The position numbers and the translations under genes are program-made. A stretch of DNA of 16,573 bases from contig JAQTQF010000012.1 of NCBI GenBank assembly GCA_028712345.1, positions 1-16,573 of the forward strand. The letters run 5' to 3'. Source of the DNA: Phycisphaerae bacterium. GTDB lineage: Bacteria; Planctomycetota; Phycisphaerae; Sedimentisphaerales; UBA12454. Positions 6,354 through 14,567 of this stretch are shown piece by piece (position 1 is the first letter of the stretch; each line of letters opens with the position of its first letter). A model generated the notes under the pieces. It had not been told where the DNA came from, ran no database searches, and was given only the letters and a program-made list of their open reading frames with translations.

Positions 6354-7814
6354 ATGCAAATTCTGGAACTAACTTGCAGGCAATTACGGGACAAAATCGC
6401 CGGCGGCGAAGTCAAAAGCGTCGATGCAACCACGGCGGTCTTTGAACAAATAGAAAAACACGACCGACAAATCGGAGCGTATATCAGCACATTCAAAGAG
6501 CAGGCTTTAGCGAAAGCAAAACAGGTCGATGAAAAAATCGCCGCCAAAAAACCCGTCGGCCTTTTGGCAGGCGTACCGATAGCAATAAAAGATAATATGT
6601 GCACTACTTTCGGGGCGACAACCTGCGCATCTAAAATTCTTGAAAATTTCCATTCGCCTTACAACGCCACGGCAGTCGAAAAACTGCTTGCCGCCGATGC
6701 GGTCATAGTAGGCAAAACAAACCTCGATGAATTCGCGATGGGCTCAAGCACGGAAAATTCCGGCCTGAAAAAAACCGTCAATCCGCATGATTTTTCGCGA
6801 GTGCCGGGCGGAAGCAGCGGCGGAGCGGCCGCGGCGGTAGCGGCAAAGATGTGCTTTGCGGCCCTCAGCTCCGATACCGGCGGCTCCATTCGCCAGCCGG
6901 CAAGTTTCTGCGGAATAGCAGGTCTAAAACCCACTTACGGCAGAGTATCGAGGTATGGACTCGTCGCCTACGGCTCAAGTCTTGACCAGATTGGGCCGCT
7001 TGCAAAAAATGTAGAAGATTGTGCCCTGCTGCTTGATGTTATCGCAGGCCACGATGAAAAAGACAGTACCAGCGTCGATGAAAAAACCGCACCTGTGCGG
7101 GATTGGCTCTCTGCGGTAAATAATAAACCTCAAAATTTAAAAATTGCTATCGTGCCGGAACTGTTCAAAGGCGCCGACGGCGAGGTCGTCGAATCGGTCA
7201 AAAAAGCGATTGAAATTTATAAATCAAGCGGTGCAGAAATCATTGAAATAAAAATGCCGCATTTCGACTACGCGATTGCCGCCTATTATTTAATCGCCAC
7301 CGCTGAGGCGTCGAGCAATTTGGCCAGATACGACGGCGTGCATTATGGACACAGAACTAAAAATCCCGCTGATTACATCGAAGTTTACTCGAAATCGCGG
7401 GACGAAGCACTCGGCGATGAAGTCAAAAGACGCATTATGCTCGGCACTTATGCCCTATCCAGCGGATATTATGATGCCTATTATCTCAAGGCCCTGAAGG
7501 TGCGAAACCTTATCAGGAGCGATTTTACCGCCGCCTTTGCGAAAGCCGATTGTATCGTTATGCCGACAAGTCCTACGACGGCATTTAAACTCGGCGAAAA
7601 GACTAATGACCCTCTGCAGATGTATTTGGCTGATATTTATACCATTGCCGTAAACCTTGCGGGCGTACCGGGGATAAGTATCCCCTGCGGATTCGATAAA
7701 AACAATCTGCCGATAGGTCTGCAAATCATCGCCCCGGCCTTCGCGGAAGAAAAACTTTTACAGATTGCAATGCTTTTTGAAAATAAAACAGACTTTTGTA
7801 AAACGGCTTTTTAA
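6354..7814 (+). CDS. gatA: Glutamyl/aspartyl-tRNA amidotransferase subunit A (amidase)
   Basis: A 486-residue amidase-signature enzyme. It hydrolyses glutamine and passes the ammonia to GatB for transamidation of mischarged tRNA. The Ser-cisSer-Lys triad is intact: K79 in PIAIKDN, S154 in PGGSSGGAAAA and S178 in DTGGSIRQPASF. Around it are the standard motifs KTNLDEFAMGSSTENS (121-136) and GLKPTYGRVSRYGL (190-203). The length matches the family. The ATG at 6354 has no clear Shine-Dalgarno. The stop TAA is only 3 nt before gatB, so GatA and GatB are probably translationally linked. Nothing abnormal is seen. Confidence 0.96.
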   Translation: MQILELTCRQLRDKIAGGEVKSVDATTAVFEQIEKHDRQIGAYISTFKEQALAKAKQVDEKIAAKKPVGLLAGVPIAIKDNMCTTFGATTCASKILENFHSPYNATAVEKLLAADAVIVGKTNLDEFAMGSSTENSGLKKTVNPHDFSRVPGGSSGGAAAAVAAKMCFAALSSDTGGSIRQPASFCGIAGLKPTYGRVSRYGLVAYGSSLDQIGPLAKNVEDCALLLDVIAGHDEKDSTSVDEKTAPVRDWLSAVNNKPQNLKIAIVPELFKGADGEVVESVKKAIEIYKSSGAEIIEIKMPHFDYAIAAYYLIATAEASSNLARYDGVHYGHRTKNPADYIEVYSKSRDEALGDEVKRRIMLGTYALSSGYYDAYYLKALKVRNLIRSDFTAAFAKADCIVMPTSPTTAFKLGEKTNDPLQMYLADIYTIAVNLAGVPGISIPCGFDKNNLPIGLQIIAPAFAEEKLLQIAMLFENKTDFCKTAF

Positions 7815-7817
7815 TCT

Positions 7818-9284
7818 ATGTCAGAACTTGATTACAAAATAATAGTCGGCCTGGAGATTCATGTTCAGCTTGCGACACGGACAAAGATGTTCTGCGGATG
7901 CGAGCTTGTCTTCGCCGCTGAGCCGAACAGCAGGGTTTGTCCGGTTTGTTTAGGTCTGCCGGGCGCTCTGCCGGTAATGAACAGGCAGGCGGTGGAATTT
8001 GCGATTCTCACCGCTTCGGCTCTTAACTGTAAAATCGCAGAATTCACCAAATGGGACAGAAAGAGCTATTACTACCCCGATTTGCCGAAGAATTATCAAA
8101 TCAGCCAGTATGATTTGCCTGTCGGCGAAAACGGATTTATCGAAATACCTATTGCCGAGGGACAAACGAAAAAAATCCGGATTCTGCGAGTACATCTCGA
8201 AGAAGATGCGGGGAAAAATCTGCACGGAGAAAATTTTTCGCAGGTTGACCTCAACCGAGCCGGGACGCCTTTGATGGAAATTGTTACACAGCCCGATATG
8301 AACAGCCCGCAGGAAGTAAGCACCCTGGCGGTCGAACTGCAACGAATCGTCCGTTTCCTCGGCGCATCCGAAGCGGATATGCAAAAGGGTCATATGCGGT
8401 TCGAGCCGAATGTCAATGTCGTTATCAAAAAAGACGGCAGTGAATTTAAAACGCCGATTACAGAAATTAAAAACCTAAACAGTTTCAAAGCGCTGGAAAA
8501 GGGAACCGCCTTCGAGGTCAAACGCCAGCTCAACGAATTCCTCGATAGCGGCGAAGTCGCTAAAAGCGGCAACAAAAAAACCTTCGGCTGGGACGATACA
8601 AGAGGAGTTACCGTATTGCAGAGAGAAAAAGAAGAAGCTCACGATTATAGATATTTTCCCGACCCCGATTTGGTGCCGGTTGTGGTTAATGAAAAATGGC
8701 TGGCCGATATTAAATCAGGGCTTTGCGAATTGCCGCTTGCGATGCAGAAAAGATTTACCGCCGATTATTCACTCGGCGATTACGATGCCGGCGTTTTGAC
8801 CGCCGACAAAGACACGGCACTGTTTTTTGATAATGCTGTAAAAGCAGGCGGTGATGCCAAGAGAATTTGCAATTTCATCACTCAGACGGGGCTAAAAATC
8901 GCTAATGAAAAAGGTTGCAGGGTCTCCGAGCTTGGAATAAGTCCGCAAAGACTTGCAGAACTGGCCAAACTCCTCGATGCAGGAACTGTAAGCGCAACGG
9001 CCGCGGCTGCGATTTTTGAGAAAATGACGCAATCTGACGAGATGCCGCAACAAATCGCTGAGAGCTTAAACCTTATTCAAAAAAGCGATGCCGACGAGCT
9101 GAAAAAAATCGTCGATGATGTCATCACTGCAAATCAGCAGGCAGTTGAAGACGCCAAATGCGACGGCAAGAAAACCAAAAAAGCATACGGCTTTTTGATG
9201 GGACAGGTTATGCAGAAAACAAAGGGTACTGCCAACCCGCAAATTGTCGCGAAAATTATGGACGAGCGGCTCAAGAGTATATAA
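7818..9284 (+). CDS. gatB: Aspartyl/glutamyl-tRNA amidotransferase subunit B
   Basis: A 488-residue protein. GatB phosphorylates the carboxyl of the mischarged Glu/Asp on tRNA and completes the amidation with ammonia from GatA. Signature segments are GLEIHVQL (11-18), KSYYYPDLPKNYQISQYD, HLEEDAGK and a C-terminal YqeY-like tail domain (to NPQIVAKIMDERL). The N-terminal zinc site is present as C26, C28, C41 and C44 (FCGCE...CPVCLGLPG), the four-cysteine form found in only part of the family. Together with gatC and gatA it shows that the organism uses indirect aminoacylation; whether for Gln, Asn or both cannot be decided here because no GlnRS or AsnRS genes are in view. Confidence 0.96.
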   Translation: MSELDYKIIVGLEIHVQLATRTKMFCGCELVFAAEPNSRVCPVCLGLPGALPVMNRQAVEFAILTASALNCKIAEFTKWDRKSYYYPDLPKNYQISQYDLPVGENGFIEIPIAEGQTKKIRILRVHLEEDAGKNLHGENFSQVDLNRAGTPLMEIVTQPDMNSPQEVSTLAVELQRIVRFLGASEADMQKGHMRFEPNVNVVIKKDGSEFKTPITEIKNLNSFKALEKGTAFEVKRQLNEFLDSGEVAKSGNKKTFGWDDTRGVTVLQREKEEAHDYRYFPDPDLVPVVVNEKWLADIKSGLCELPLAMQKRFTADYSLGDYDAGVLTADKDTALFFDNAVKAGGDAKRICNFITQTGLKIANEKGCRVSELGISPQRLAELAKLLDAGTVSATAAAAIFEKMTQSDEMPQQIAESLNLIQKSDADELKKIVDDVITANQQAVEDAKCDGKKTKKAYGFLMGQVMQKTKGTANPQIVAKIMDERLKSI

Positions 9285-9335
9285 ATTAAGCACGGCTCTA
9301 ATAATTTCATTTGAAATCCATATTAAGGAAAACTT

Positions 9336-10511
9336 ATGCGAAGATACTGTATATTGTGTGCATCACTGGTAATTCAAATGTGTCTGGGCGGAATTTATGC
9401 ATGGAGCAGTTTTATTCCGACCCTTACGGCCGATTACGGACTGTCTATAACAAGTCTGCAAATTGTCTTTGGTTTTACAATTGCGTTTTTTACTATAACA
9501 ATGGTATTCGCCGGACGGTTTTCAGCCAAACACGGCTATAATGTTACCGCTGCAATCGGCGGGATTCTATTGGGCACAGGTTATATTTTGGCCTCACTGT
9601 CAAAAGGCGCCTTTGTTCCCATACTCCTCGGAATCGGCGTAATCAGCGGGGCCGGAATCGGATTCAGCTATGTATGCCCACTGGCGATATGCATACAATG
9701 GTTTCCAAGACACAAGGGGCTTATTACCGGCATAGCCGTGGCGGGCTTCGGCGGAGGAGCGATAATGCTTTCTTCGATAGCCGGCTGTCTTTTGCATAAC
9801 GGGACAAATGTCTTAACCGTTTTCCGTTGGATTGGATTAATCTATGCGGCGATTATAATACCCTCGGCAATATTGTTAACCGTTCCGGACAAATTTCAGA
9901 AACACTTCGTAAAAATTGATTATAAAAAGCTTTTTTCCAGCAGTGTTTTTTGGATTCTCTCTTTGGGGCTTTTCAGCGGCACATTTGCCGGTCTGCTCGT
10001 GATAGGCAATCTTAAGCCAATCGGCATTAGTTTCTCAGTTAGTTTATACTCCGCTAATTTAGCTATAAGCACATTTGCAATCGGCAACGCACTGGGCAGA
10101 ATTATTTGGGGCTGGATAATTGACAAAATCGGCAATGCCGCCGTACCGTTGTCTCTGCTCGCTCTTTGTCTGGCTCTCAGCAGTCTCCCAATATCGCAAG
10201 GCAGCGATTTACTCTTTATTATAATTATGGCTCTAATCGGTTTCGGCTATGGGGGTTGTTTTGTAATTTATGCCGCTCAAACAGCGGCAACTTTCGGTGC
10301 CGAGGCGGTAAGCAGCATTTATCCTCTGATTTTCCTCGCTTATGGTATATCCGGCCTTGTCGGGCCGGGGGTTGGAGGAGCTATTTATGATTTAAGCAGC
10401 AGCTACATACCCTCTGTCTTAGCCGCCTCATTCATTTGTGCCATCAGTGCAGTAATAATCTTTCGATATTATCAGGGGAAGAAAGCTTTACCGGCGGTCC
10501 TGCCGACTTAA
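9336..10511 (+). CDS. MFS transporter, oxalate/formate antiporter (OFA)-like family
   Basis: A 391-residue polytopic membrane protein with about 12 hydrophobic segments. The first helix carries LGGIYAWSSF (17-26), the hallmark of the OFA branch of MFS, whose best-known member is the oxalate:formate antiporter OxlT. Further support comes from GAGIGFSYVCPLAICIQWFP (105-124) followed by RHKGLITGIAVAGFGGGA and the duplicated GxxxGRIIWGWIIDKIG loop (250-266). Many OFA members transport other small carboxylates, so the substrate is unknown. The start ATG has AAGGA about 6 nt upstream. It lies 51 nt after gatB and may be its own unit; its function seems unrelated to GatCAB. Confidence 0.83.
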   Translation: MRRYCILCASLVIQMCLGGIYAWSSFIPTLTADYGLSITSLQIVFGFTIAFFTITMVFAGRFSAKHGYNVTAAIGGILLGTGYILASLSKGAFVPILLGIGVISGAGIGFSYVCPLAICIQWFPRHKGLITGIAVAGFGGGAIMLSSIAGCLLHNGTNVLTVFRWIGLIYAAIIIPSAILLTVPDKFQKHFVKIDYKKLFSSSVFWILSLGLFSGTFAGLLVIGNLKPIGISFSVSLYSANLAISTFAIGNALGRIIWGWIIDKIGNAAVPLSLLALCLALSSLPISQGSDLLFIIIMALIGFGYGGCFVIYAAQTAATFGAEAVSSIYPLIFLAYGISGLVGPGVGGAIYDLSSSYIPSVLAASFICAISAVIIFRYYQGKKALPAVLPT

Positions 10512-10516
10512 AACGC

Positions 10517-10545
10517 TTGCAATTGGGCAATAGATAAGTTTTAAT
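10517..10545 (+). promoter_or_regulatory. Candidate promoter of the tRNA-Val gene
   Basis: TTGCAA (10517-10522; 4 of 6 matches to TTGACA) and TTTAAT (10540-10545; 5 of 6 to TATAAT) are separated by 17 nt. They would start transcription near 10552, six bases before the mature tRNA 5' end. The position fits a short tRNA leader, but this rests on eye matching only. Confidence 0.4.
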
Positions 10546-10557
10546 ACTCACGGCTTT

Positions 10558-10631
10558 GGGCGATTAGCTCAGCTGGTTAGAGCGCACGGATCACACCCGT
10601 GAGGTCGAGGGTTCGAATCCCCCATCGCCCA
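10558..10631 (+). tRNA. tRNA-Val (anticodon CAC)
   Basis: A 74-nt cloverleaf including the discriminator A (10631). The 7-bp acceptor stem is GGGCGAT/ATCGCCC. The D stem is GCTC/GAGC, and the anticodon stem is CACGG/CCGTG with the 7-nt loop ATCACAC, giving anticodon CAC at 10592-10594 (reads GUG, Val). The T arm is GAGGG-TTCGAAT-CCCCC, with an A-C mismatch at the second pair (10608/10622). CCA is not encoded. The gene sits at the boundary between core genes and a set of mobile-type genes, so its 3' half is a likely integration site. Confidence 0.95.
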
Positions 10632-10638
10632 TATACAT

Positions 10639-10671
10639 AAAGCCTTGCAAATCAAGAACTTGCAAGGCTTT
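10639..10671. terminator. 12-bp perfect hairpin, probable bidirectional terminator
   Basis: AAAGCCTTGCAA (10639-10650) and TTGCAAGGCTTT (10660-10671) form a perfect 12-bp inverted repeat with a 9-nt loop. It begins 8 nt after the tRNA. In the + direction the stem ends in TTT and continues CGTTTT; in the - direction it ends in TTT as well. It can therefore stop both tRNA transcription and the convergent minus-strand array. It could alternatively be a recombination-related structure at the element end. Confidence 0.62.
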
Positions 10672-10714
10672 CGTTTTAGGTGTTTCGAATATTCGCTAAT
10701 TAACTTGAATTGTT

Positions 10715-10734
10715 TTTAGACAGAATTTAGACAG
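10715..10734. repeat. Tandem TTTAGACAG direct repeat at the putative element end
   Basis: TTTAGACAG occurs at 10715-10723 and again at 10726-10734, an 11-bp period of about one helical turn, about 85 nt from the tRNA 3' end. It overlaps the stop codon of the HTH gene. Short phased direct repeats beside a tRNA attachment site are often recombinase or excisionase binding sites; this role is an inference. Confidence 0.45.
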
Positions 10735-11008
10735 GATTTTCGTAACTCATTATTTTTGAGATTTTTCTTGGACGCCCTGGAGTTCGCTTTTTTTCGCCAT
10801 TTGTTATCACATACTCTAAGTCAGATTTGCTGAATGCGAGGAACCTCCCGATCTTTCTTGGCTTGAGTATTCCTTTCCTAACCATCCTGTAGATAGCTTG
10901 TTCTGGATGCGCGAGACCTAACCGGTCAAGACCAAGATAAGCAATCGCTTCGTGCATCCATAGAATAGGAGCTCTTTCAATTTGGTTTTCTTTGCCAGAA
11001 CTATTCAT
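10727..11008 (-). CDS. Excisionase-like HTH DNA-binding protein
   Basis: A 93-residue protein with a MerR/HTH_17 (excisionase-family) winged-helix pattern: MHEAIAYLGLDRLG (18-31), then QAIYRMVRKGILKPRKIGRF (37-56) and LAFSKSDLEYVI. Proteins of this kind bind element ends and direct excision, or regulate element genes. The C-terminus has an AT-hook-like RTPGRPRK patch, which may add minor-groove binding. It is the last gene of the minus-strand array, the nearest to the tRNA, as expected for a recombination accessory protein. No integrase gene accompanies it in the window, so a purely regulatory role is the alternative. The ATG at 11008 lacks a clear Shine-Dalgarno. Confidence 0.68.
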   Translation of the reverse strand: MNSSGKENQIERAPILWMHEAIAYLGLDRLGLAHPEQAIYRMVRKGILKPRKIGRFLAFSKSDLEYVITNGEKKRTPGRPRKISKIMSYENPV

Positions 11009-11041
11009 TAGACAATTTGATTCATATAAAAAGCAATGTCG

Positions 11042-11236
11042 TTATTTACTTTTGCTGCCGCTATTACGAGCTATGTTCAAACTGCATGTTTTGCATTCAG
11101 CTTTCCTCTTTCGGGCGGAGCAGACCAGCTTTTCAATAAAACCATCCTGTCCTGTCACAGTATGAAATTTGTTGCAGTTGATATTCATGGGTAAATAAAT
11201 TACCTTGCCATCCGCTTTTTTAAATTTCATGCTCAT
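11042..11236 (-). CDS. Small cysteine-containing protein of unknown function
   Basis: A 64-residue basic protein that I do not recognise. It has four cysteines (C21, C39, C48, C51; the last two as CKTC), so metal binding or redox chemistry is possible. The basic patch ARKRK (41-45) would suit nucleic-acid contact. It is probably a real gene: AGGAGC lies 8 nt before the ATG at 11236 and directly follows the ribonucleotide reductase stop codon (11252-11254), giving a tight, likely coupled arrangement. A second in-frame ATG at 11230 is less well spaced. A role as a redox partner of the reductase is conceivable from position only. Confidence 0.6.
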   Translation of the reverse strand: MSMKFKKADGKVIYLPMNINCNKFHTVTGQDGFIEKLVCSARKRKAECKTCSLNIARNSGSKSK

Positions 11237-11251
11237 TTTTAGCTGCTCCTT

Positions 11252-13540
11252 TTATCCGCACTTGCTGAAGCCGCAGTTGTCGCAGACATTGCAGCCGGCT
11301 TCTTTTCGCAGCGGAGAATTACATTCAGGACATATTCGCATAAATGTTTCTGCGGCTGGGACAAAGGCATCACCCATGGCTTCTTCCAAAGCCCTGGCAA
11401 TTGCATCCGGGCAGGACAGAACATTTATTTCGTTGTTTGAGTTTCTGCGGGCTACAGTTGACAAGCATCTGATACCTTTAAGCTGCCCGATAAGTATCTG
11501 GGGTTTTATCCCGCTTCGAAGTGCGATTGATAATATTCGTGCGGTTGCCTCGCTTAACGAAGGACACCCCCCGGCACGTCCAAGATTTATAAATATTTCG
11601 AACAGGCCTTTGTCATCTCGATTTAGAGTGCAAAACAGGCTGCCGCAGCCTGTCTTGGCCTTTATTGTTGTGCCTATTGTTTTCCTCGGCCTGGCACGAG
11701 GTGAATTTATATCTATGGGCTGGTCAGGCAGTTCATTGACTGCTGAGATTACCTGTTTTTCCCTGCATCCATCACGATATACGGTTATTCCCTTGCAGCC
11801 GAGATCAAAGGCAAGCTGAAAAATCCTATCGATATCTTCAACAGTTGCATCATGCGGTACATTTACCGTTTTCGAAACTGCGTTATCAGAATTTTGCTGA
11901 AACGCTGCCTGAATTTTTACATGCCACTCAGGGGCAACTTGGTGAGCTGTTACTAAAACTTCAGCCAGCCCTTCCGGAATTTCCGATATCCGGTTTATGT
12001 TCTCTCCCGCCAATAGTTTCGTCTTTACTTTTTCATCGAGCCAGCCCTGTTCCGTTCCGAGCATTTCGAACAAGGGGTGAATTTGAACGAACTCTTCTCC
12101 ATCCAGAGCCCTTCTACGGTAGACTAAATTATATACAGGCTCTATCCCACTTGAGCATTTTGCTATAATGCTGATGGATCCTGTCGGTGCGATGGTACTA
12201 ACAGTAGCATTTCTCATTGGGCGGTTATATCTGGTGTCCCAGATGCTTTTTTCCCAATTGGGAAAGCAGCCTTTTCCCTCGGCTAACTTCTGACTTGCAT
12301 CATGGGCATGTTCGTTAATGAATTTGCTCAATTTTCGGGCAAACTCAATGGCTTTGTCACTATCGTATTTTATGCCGAGAAGGATAAGAGTATCGGCAAA
12401 TCCCATGATGCCAAGACCTATCTTGCGATTACCGAGTGTCATTTCTCTTATCTTTTCGACCGGCCAGTAATTGGCGGCATCGATGACGTTATCAAGGAAC
12501 CTTACCGCTGAATTTATAACACCAGATAGTTTCCTCCAGTCGATACCGCTGCCATCGGCAAGCACGAATTTCGATATGTTTATAGATCCAAGATTACATG
12601 CCTCATAATCCAGCAGAGGCTGCTCACCACAGGGATTGGTAGCGTCTATTTTTCCAAGGGCCGGAGTTGGGTTGTCTCGATTTATGCGATCAATAAAACA
12701 GATTCCCGGTTCACCTGTTGCATGGGCGTTTTTAACGATAAGGTTCCAGATGTCCCCGACGGTGAAGCAGTTTTCCTTGTTTCCATTGGCATCCCTTAAA
12801 TCCAGAATCGAATACGAGTTCAAATCGACATTTTTGGGAATGATATATCTTTTCTGATTTCGAGGATTGGTGACAATGTGCACTGTGTCAGGAGCATTTC
12901 GAAGGGCATCAATAAAGTCCTCTGTAATTTTAATTGATATATTGAAATTGTTGAAAGCATCCTTCTGTTGTTTGGCATTTATGAACTTCAAAATATCAGG
13001 ATGCTCCACGCTCATCATCGCCATATTAGCGCCTCTCCTATGAGCTCCCTGCTGAATTGCTGTGGTGGTCTCGGCAATTACCTTCCAGAAGCTGATCGGC
13101 CCTGAAGTCGTTCCGCCGCTTGAGGCTACTGTATCTCCGGTCGCTCTGAGCCTGTCGAACGTAAAGCCAGTACCGCCCCCTCCTTTTTGAACAAGGGCCG
13201 TAACTCGAACTGCTTCGAAAATATCTGCTATGCTATCGTTGACAGGGATCACGAAACAGGCACTAAGCATGGCATTTTCTCTTGCCGCATTCATCAGTGT
13301 AGGACTATTGGGTAAAAACAAGCCATCCGCCATCAATTGATGGAATCTGGATGCTAGTTCATTTACTTCGGTTTCAGTTGCTCCATACTTTTTATCTACT
13401 GCTGCAATAAACTTTGCCACTCGCCAATACATCTGATCTGGTGTCTCGATAATGCTGCCGTTTGCATCCTTCATTAAATACCTGTTTTTGATTACTTCGG
13501 TAGCAAGGTCATGATTGTTTTTATTTACCTTTACATTCAT
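11252..13540 (-). CDS. nrdJ: Class II (adenosylcobalamin-dependent) ribonucleotide reductase
   Basis: A 762-residue protein that reduces ribonucleotides to deoxyribonucleotides using a B12-generated radical, with or without oxygen. Motifs in order are NSPTLMN (78-84), SACFV with C95, KGGGGTGF (119-126), NPCGEQPL (302-309) with the thiyl C304 and E306, YEACNLGSIN with C315 (redox partner of C95), and STIAPTGSIS (448-457). A TSCPD domain spans about 620-720. A C-terminal cysteine cluster (C737, C740, C750, C753, C756, C761) should bind zinc and relay electrons. All expected catalytic residues are present. GGAGG lies about 9 nt before the ATG, inside the last codons of the primase gene. It may be the host's main enzyme or an element-borne copy; its place in a primase operon favours the latter. 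Confidence 0.95.
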   Translation of the reverse strand: MNVKVNKNNHDLATEVIKNRYLMKDANGSIIETPDQMYWRVAKFIAAVDKKYGATETEVNELASRFHQLMADGLFLPNSPTLMNAARENAMLSACFVIPVNDSIADIFEAVRVTALVQKGGGGTGFTFDRLRATGDTVASSGGTTSGPISFWKVIAETTTAIQQGAHRRGANMAMMSVEHPDILKFINAKQQKDAFNNFNISIKITEDFIDALRNAPDTVHIVTNPRNQKRYIIPKNVDLNSYSILDLRDANGNKENCFTVGDIWNLIVKNAHATGEPGICFIDRINRDNPTPALGKIDATNPCGEQPLLDYEACNLGSINISKFVLADGSGIDWRKLSGVINSAVRFLDNVIDAANYWPVEKIREMTLGNRKIGLGIMGFADTLILLGIKYDSDKAIEFARKLSKFINEHAHDASQKLAEGKGCFPNWEKSIWDTRYNRPMRNATVSTIAPTGSISIIAKCSSGIEPVYNLVYRRRALDGEEFVQIHPLFEMLGTEQGWLDEKVKTKLLAGENINRISEIPEGLAEVLVTAHQVAPEWHVKIQAAFQQNSDNAVSKTVNVPHDATVEDIDRIFQLAFDLGCKGITVYRDGCREKQVISAVNELPDQPIDINSPRARPRKTIGTTIKAKTGCGSLFCTLNRDDKGLFEIFINLGRAGGCPSLSEATARILSIALRSGIKPQILIGQLKGIRCLSTVARRNSNNEINVLSCPDAIARALEEAMGDAFVPAAETFMRICPECNSPLRKEAGCNVCDNCGFSKCG

Positions 13541-13544
13541 TCAA

Positions 13545-14549
13545 TTATCCTCCGTTCTTACGTGAAGCTAAGTGACAGTTGTTGTCACAGAAACTTGCTA
13601 TTACAGCCTCTTCACACCCACAGCCCCTGTAATCTCTCTGATAGGCAAACTGTGCCTGTGATTCGATTTCCTGGTCGGTGATTATTCGTTTGCCGTCTTT
13701 GGGTTTGTTTTTTCGTGCCCAGGCGGTAAGTGTTACTATTGTCAAATCAAGGGGAAGCCCTGCTTTTTTGAGATTAATAGCCAGGCGAAATGTGCATATC
13801 CTTTGGTCGAATGTGACACCTTCTGATAGTATCCTCCTAATACAGGGTGGCAGTCCAAATGAATGCTCCGGTGTATCCTGTACCGCCTGTTCAGGTTCTT
13901 TTGGGGTGGGTTCTGTGTTATTTAGTTCAAGGTTGCAGCTCTGGATTATGGCATCGAGCCTGATGGCAGGAATTCTTTGTACCCTTTGCAGAAGTTCCCA
14001 CTGATCTTCACAGACTTTAACCGGTTCGCCCGGCTCGACAAAAACTGTTCTGCCTTTTGGGACAAGCTTGCCGAATAAGGGTGCGTTTATAAAATTGCCA
14101 TAAGATAGATTATTAAGGCAATCCTGCTTGGGAAATATCTCGGTGTTTGGTTTTCCCATATCGGCAAGGATTTTCCTGGCGACTGTCCTTGCCTTTTTTG
14201 CCTCGACCGGCTCTTCGAAAAACAGCCATACATGAAATCCCTTTGATTTGCTGCGTTCTATATATGAGAACATGCCGAATCGTTTGGCGCCGGCAACAAA
14301 TGCGATGGGCAAAGCTAATTCATCCTCATCGAAATCCACTGCTAGGGCTTTTGTCTTATCGCCTGTAAGAAGATAGACGCCATAAGGCTGGATGCCCTTG
14401 AGATGTGCCAGGATAACTTCATCTGTCACTGGTTCTTTGGCTTGTCTTACATTTCCGGTATCAGGGTCATAAGTTCCATATACGTTGTCAAGACCTGGAA
14501 AAAAGCTCTTGTAAAGTCTGATCTTTTCAGTAGTGCTTAAATTTGACAT
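13545..14549 (-). CDS. TOTE-type archaeo-eukaryotic primase with Cys-rich C-terminal domain
   Basis: A 334-residue protein. Residues about 1-190 match the AEP primase domain described in TOTE conflict systems: GVYLL (57-61), the metal-binding DFD with D72 and D74, ERSKSKGFHVWLFFEEPV (98-115) with the catalytic-type H106, EIFPKQD (137-143), GNFINAPLFG (151-160) and DQWELL. A linker (about 205-230) leads to a helical domain of about 100 residues with C236, C310, C312, C321 and C325 (LPPCIRRIL...GCGCE...FCDNNC). This spacing recalls the iron-sulfur C-terminal domain of primase large subunits, which is an inference. AGGAG lies before the ATG (14549). The stop is 4 nt from nrdJ. It probably primes replication of the element; a primase-polymerase role is possible. 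Confidence 0.8.
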   Translation of the reverse strand: MSNLSTTEKIRLYKSFFPGLDNVYGTYDPDTGNVRQAKEPVTDEVILAHLKGIQPYGVYLLTGDKTKALAVDFDEDELALPIAFVAGAKRFGMFSYIERSKSKGFHVWLFFEEPVEAKKARTVARKILADMGKPNTEIFPKQDCLNNLSYGNFINAPLFGKLVPKGRTVFVEPGEPVKVCEDQWELLQRVQRIPAIRLDAIIQSCNLELNNTEPTPKEPEQAVQDTPEHSFGLPPCIRRILSEGVTFDQRICTFRLAINLKKAGLPLDLTIVTLTAWARKNKPKDGKRIITDQEIESQAQFAYQRDYRGCGCEEAVIASFCDNNCHLASRKNGG

Positions 14550-14567
14550 TGAACCTGCTCCTATGCT

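Noticed and set aside
7950..8393. Open frame of 147 codons on the - strand inside gatB
   Set aside because: Fully antisense to conserved GatB motifs; no sign of a real protein.
11010..11024. Five-codon frame (MNQIV) ending in TAATG over the HTH gene start, a possible leader peptide
   Set aside because: No ribosome-binding site precedes it and such a short frame arises easily by chance.
11205..11819. Open frame of 204 codons on the + strand opposite nrdJ
   Set aside because: It lies antisense to well-conserved nrdJ codons, has no recognisable domain and no ribosome-binding site; it is a shadow frame.
13545..14549. A full TOTE conflict system around the primase
   Set aside because: Only the primase domain is of that type; the endonuclease, helicase and other parts expected of such a system are not in the window.
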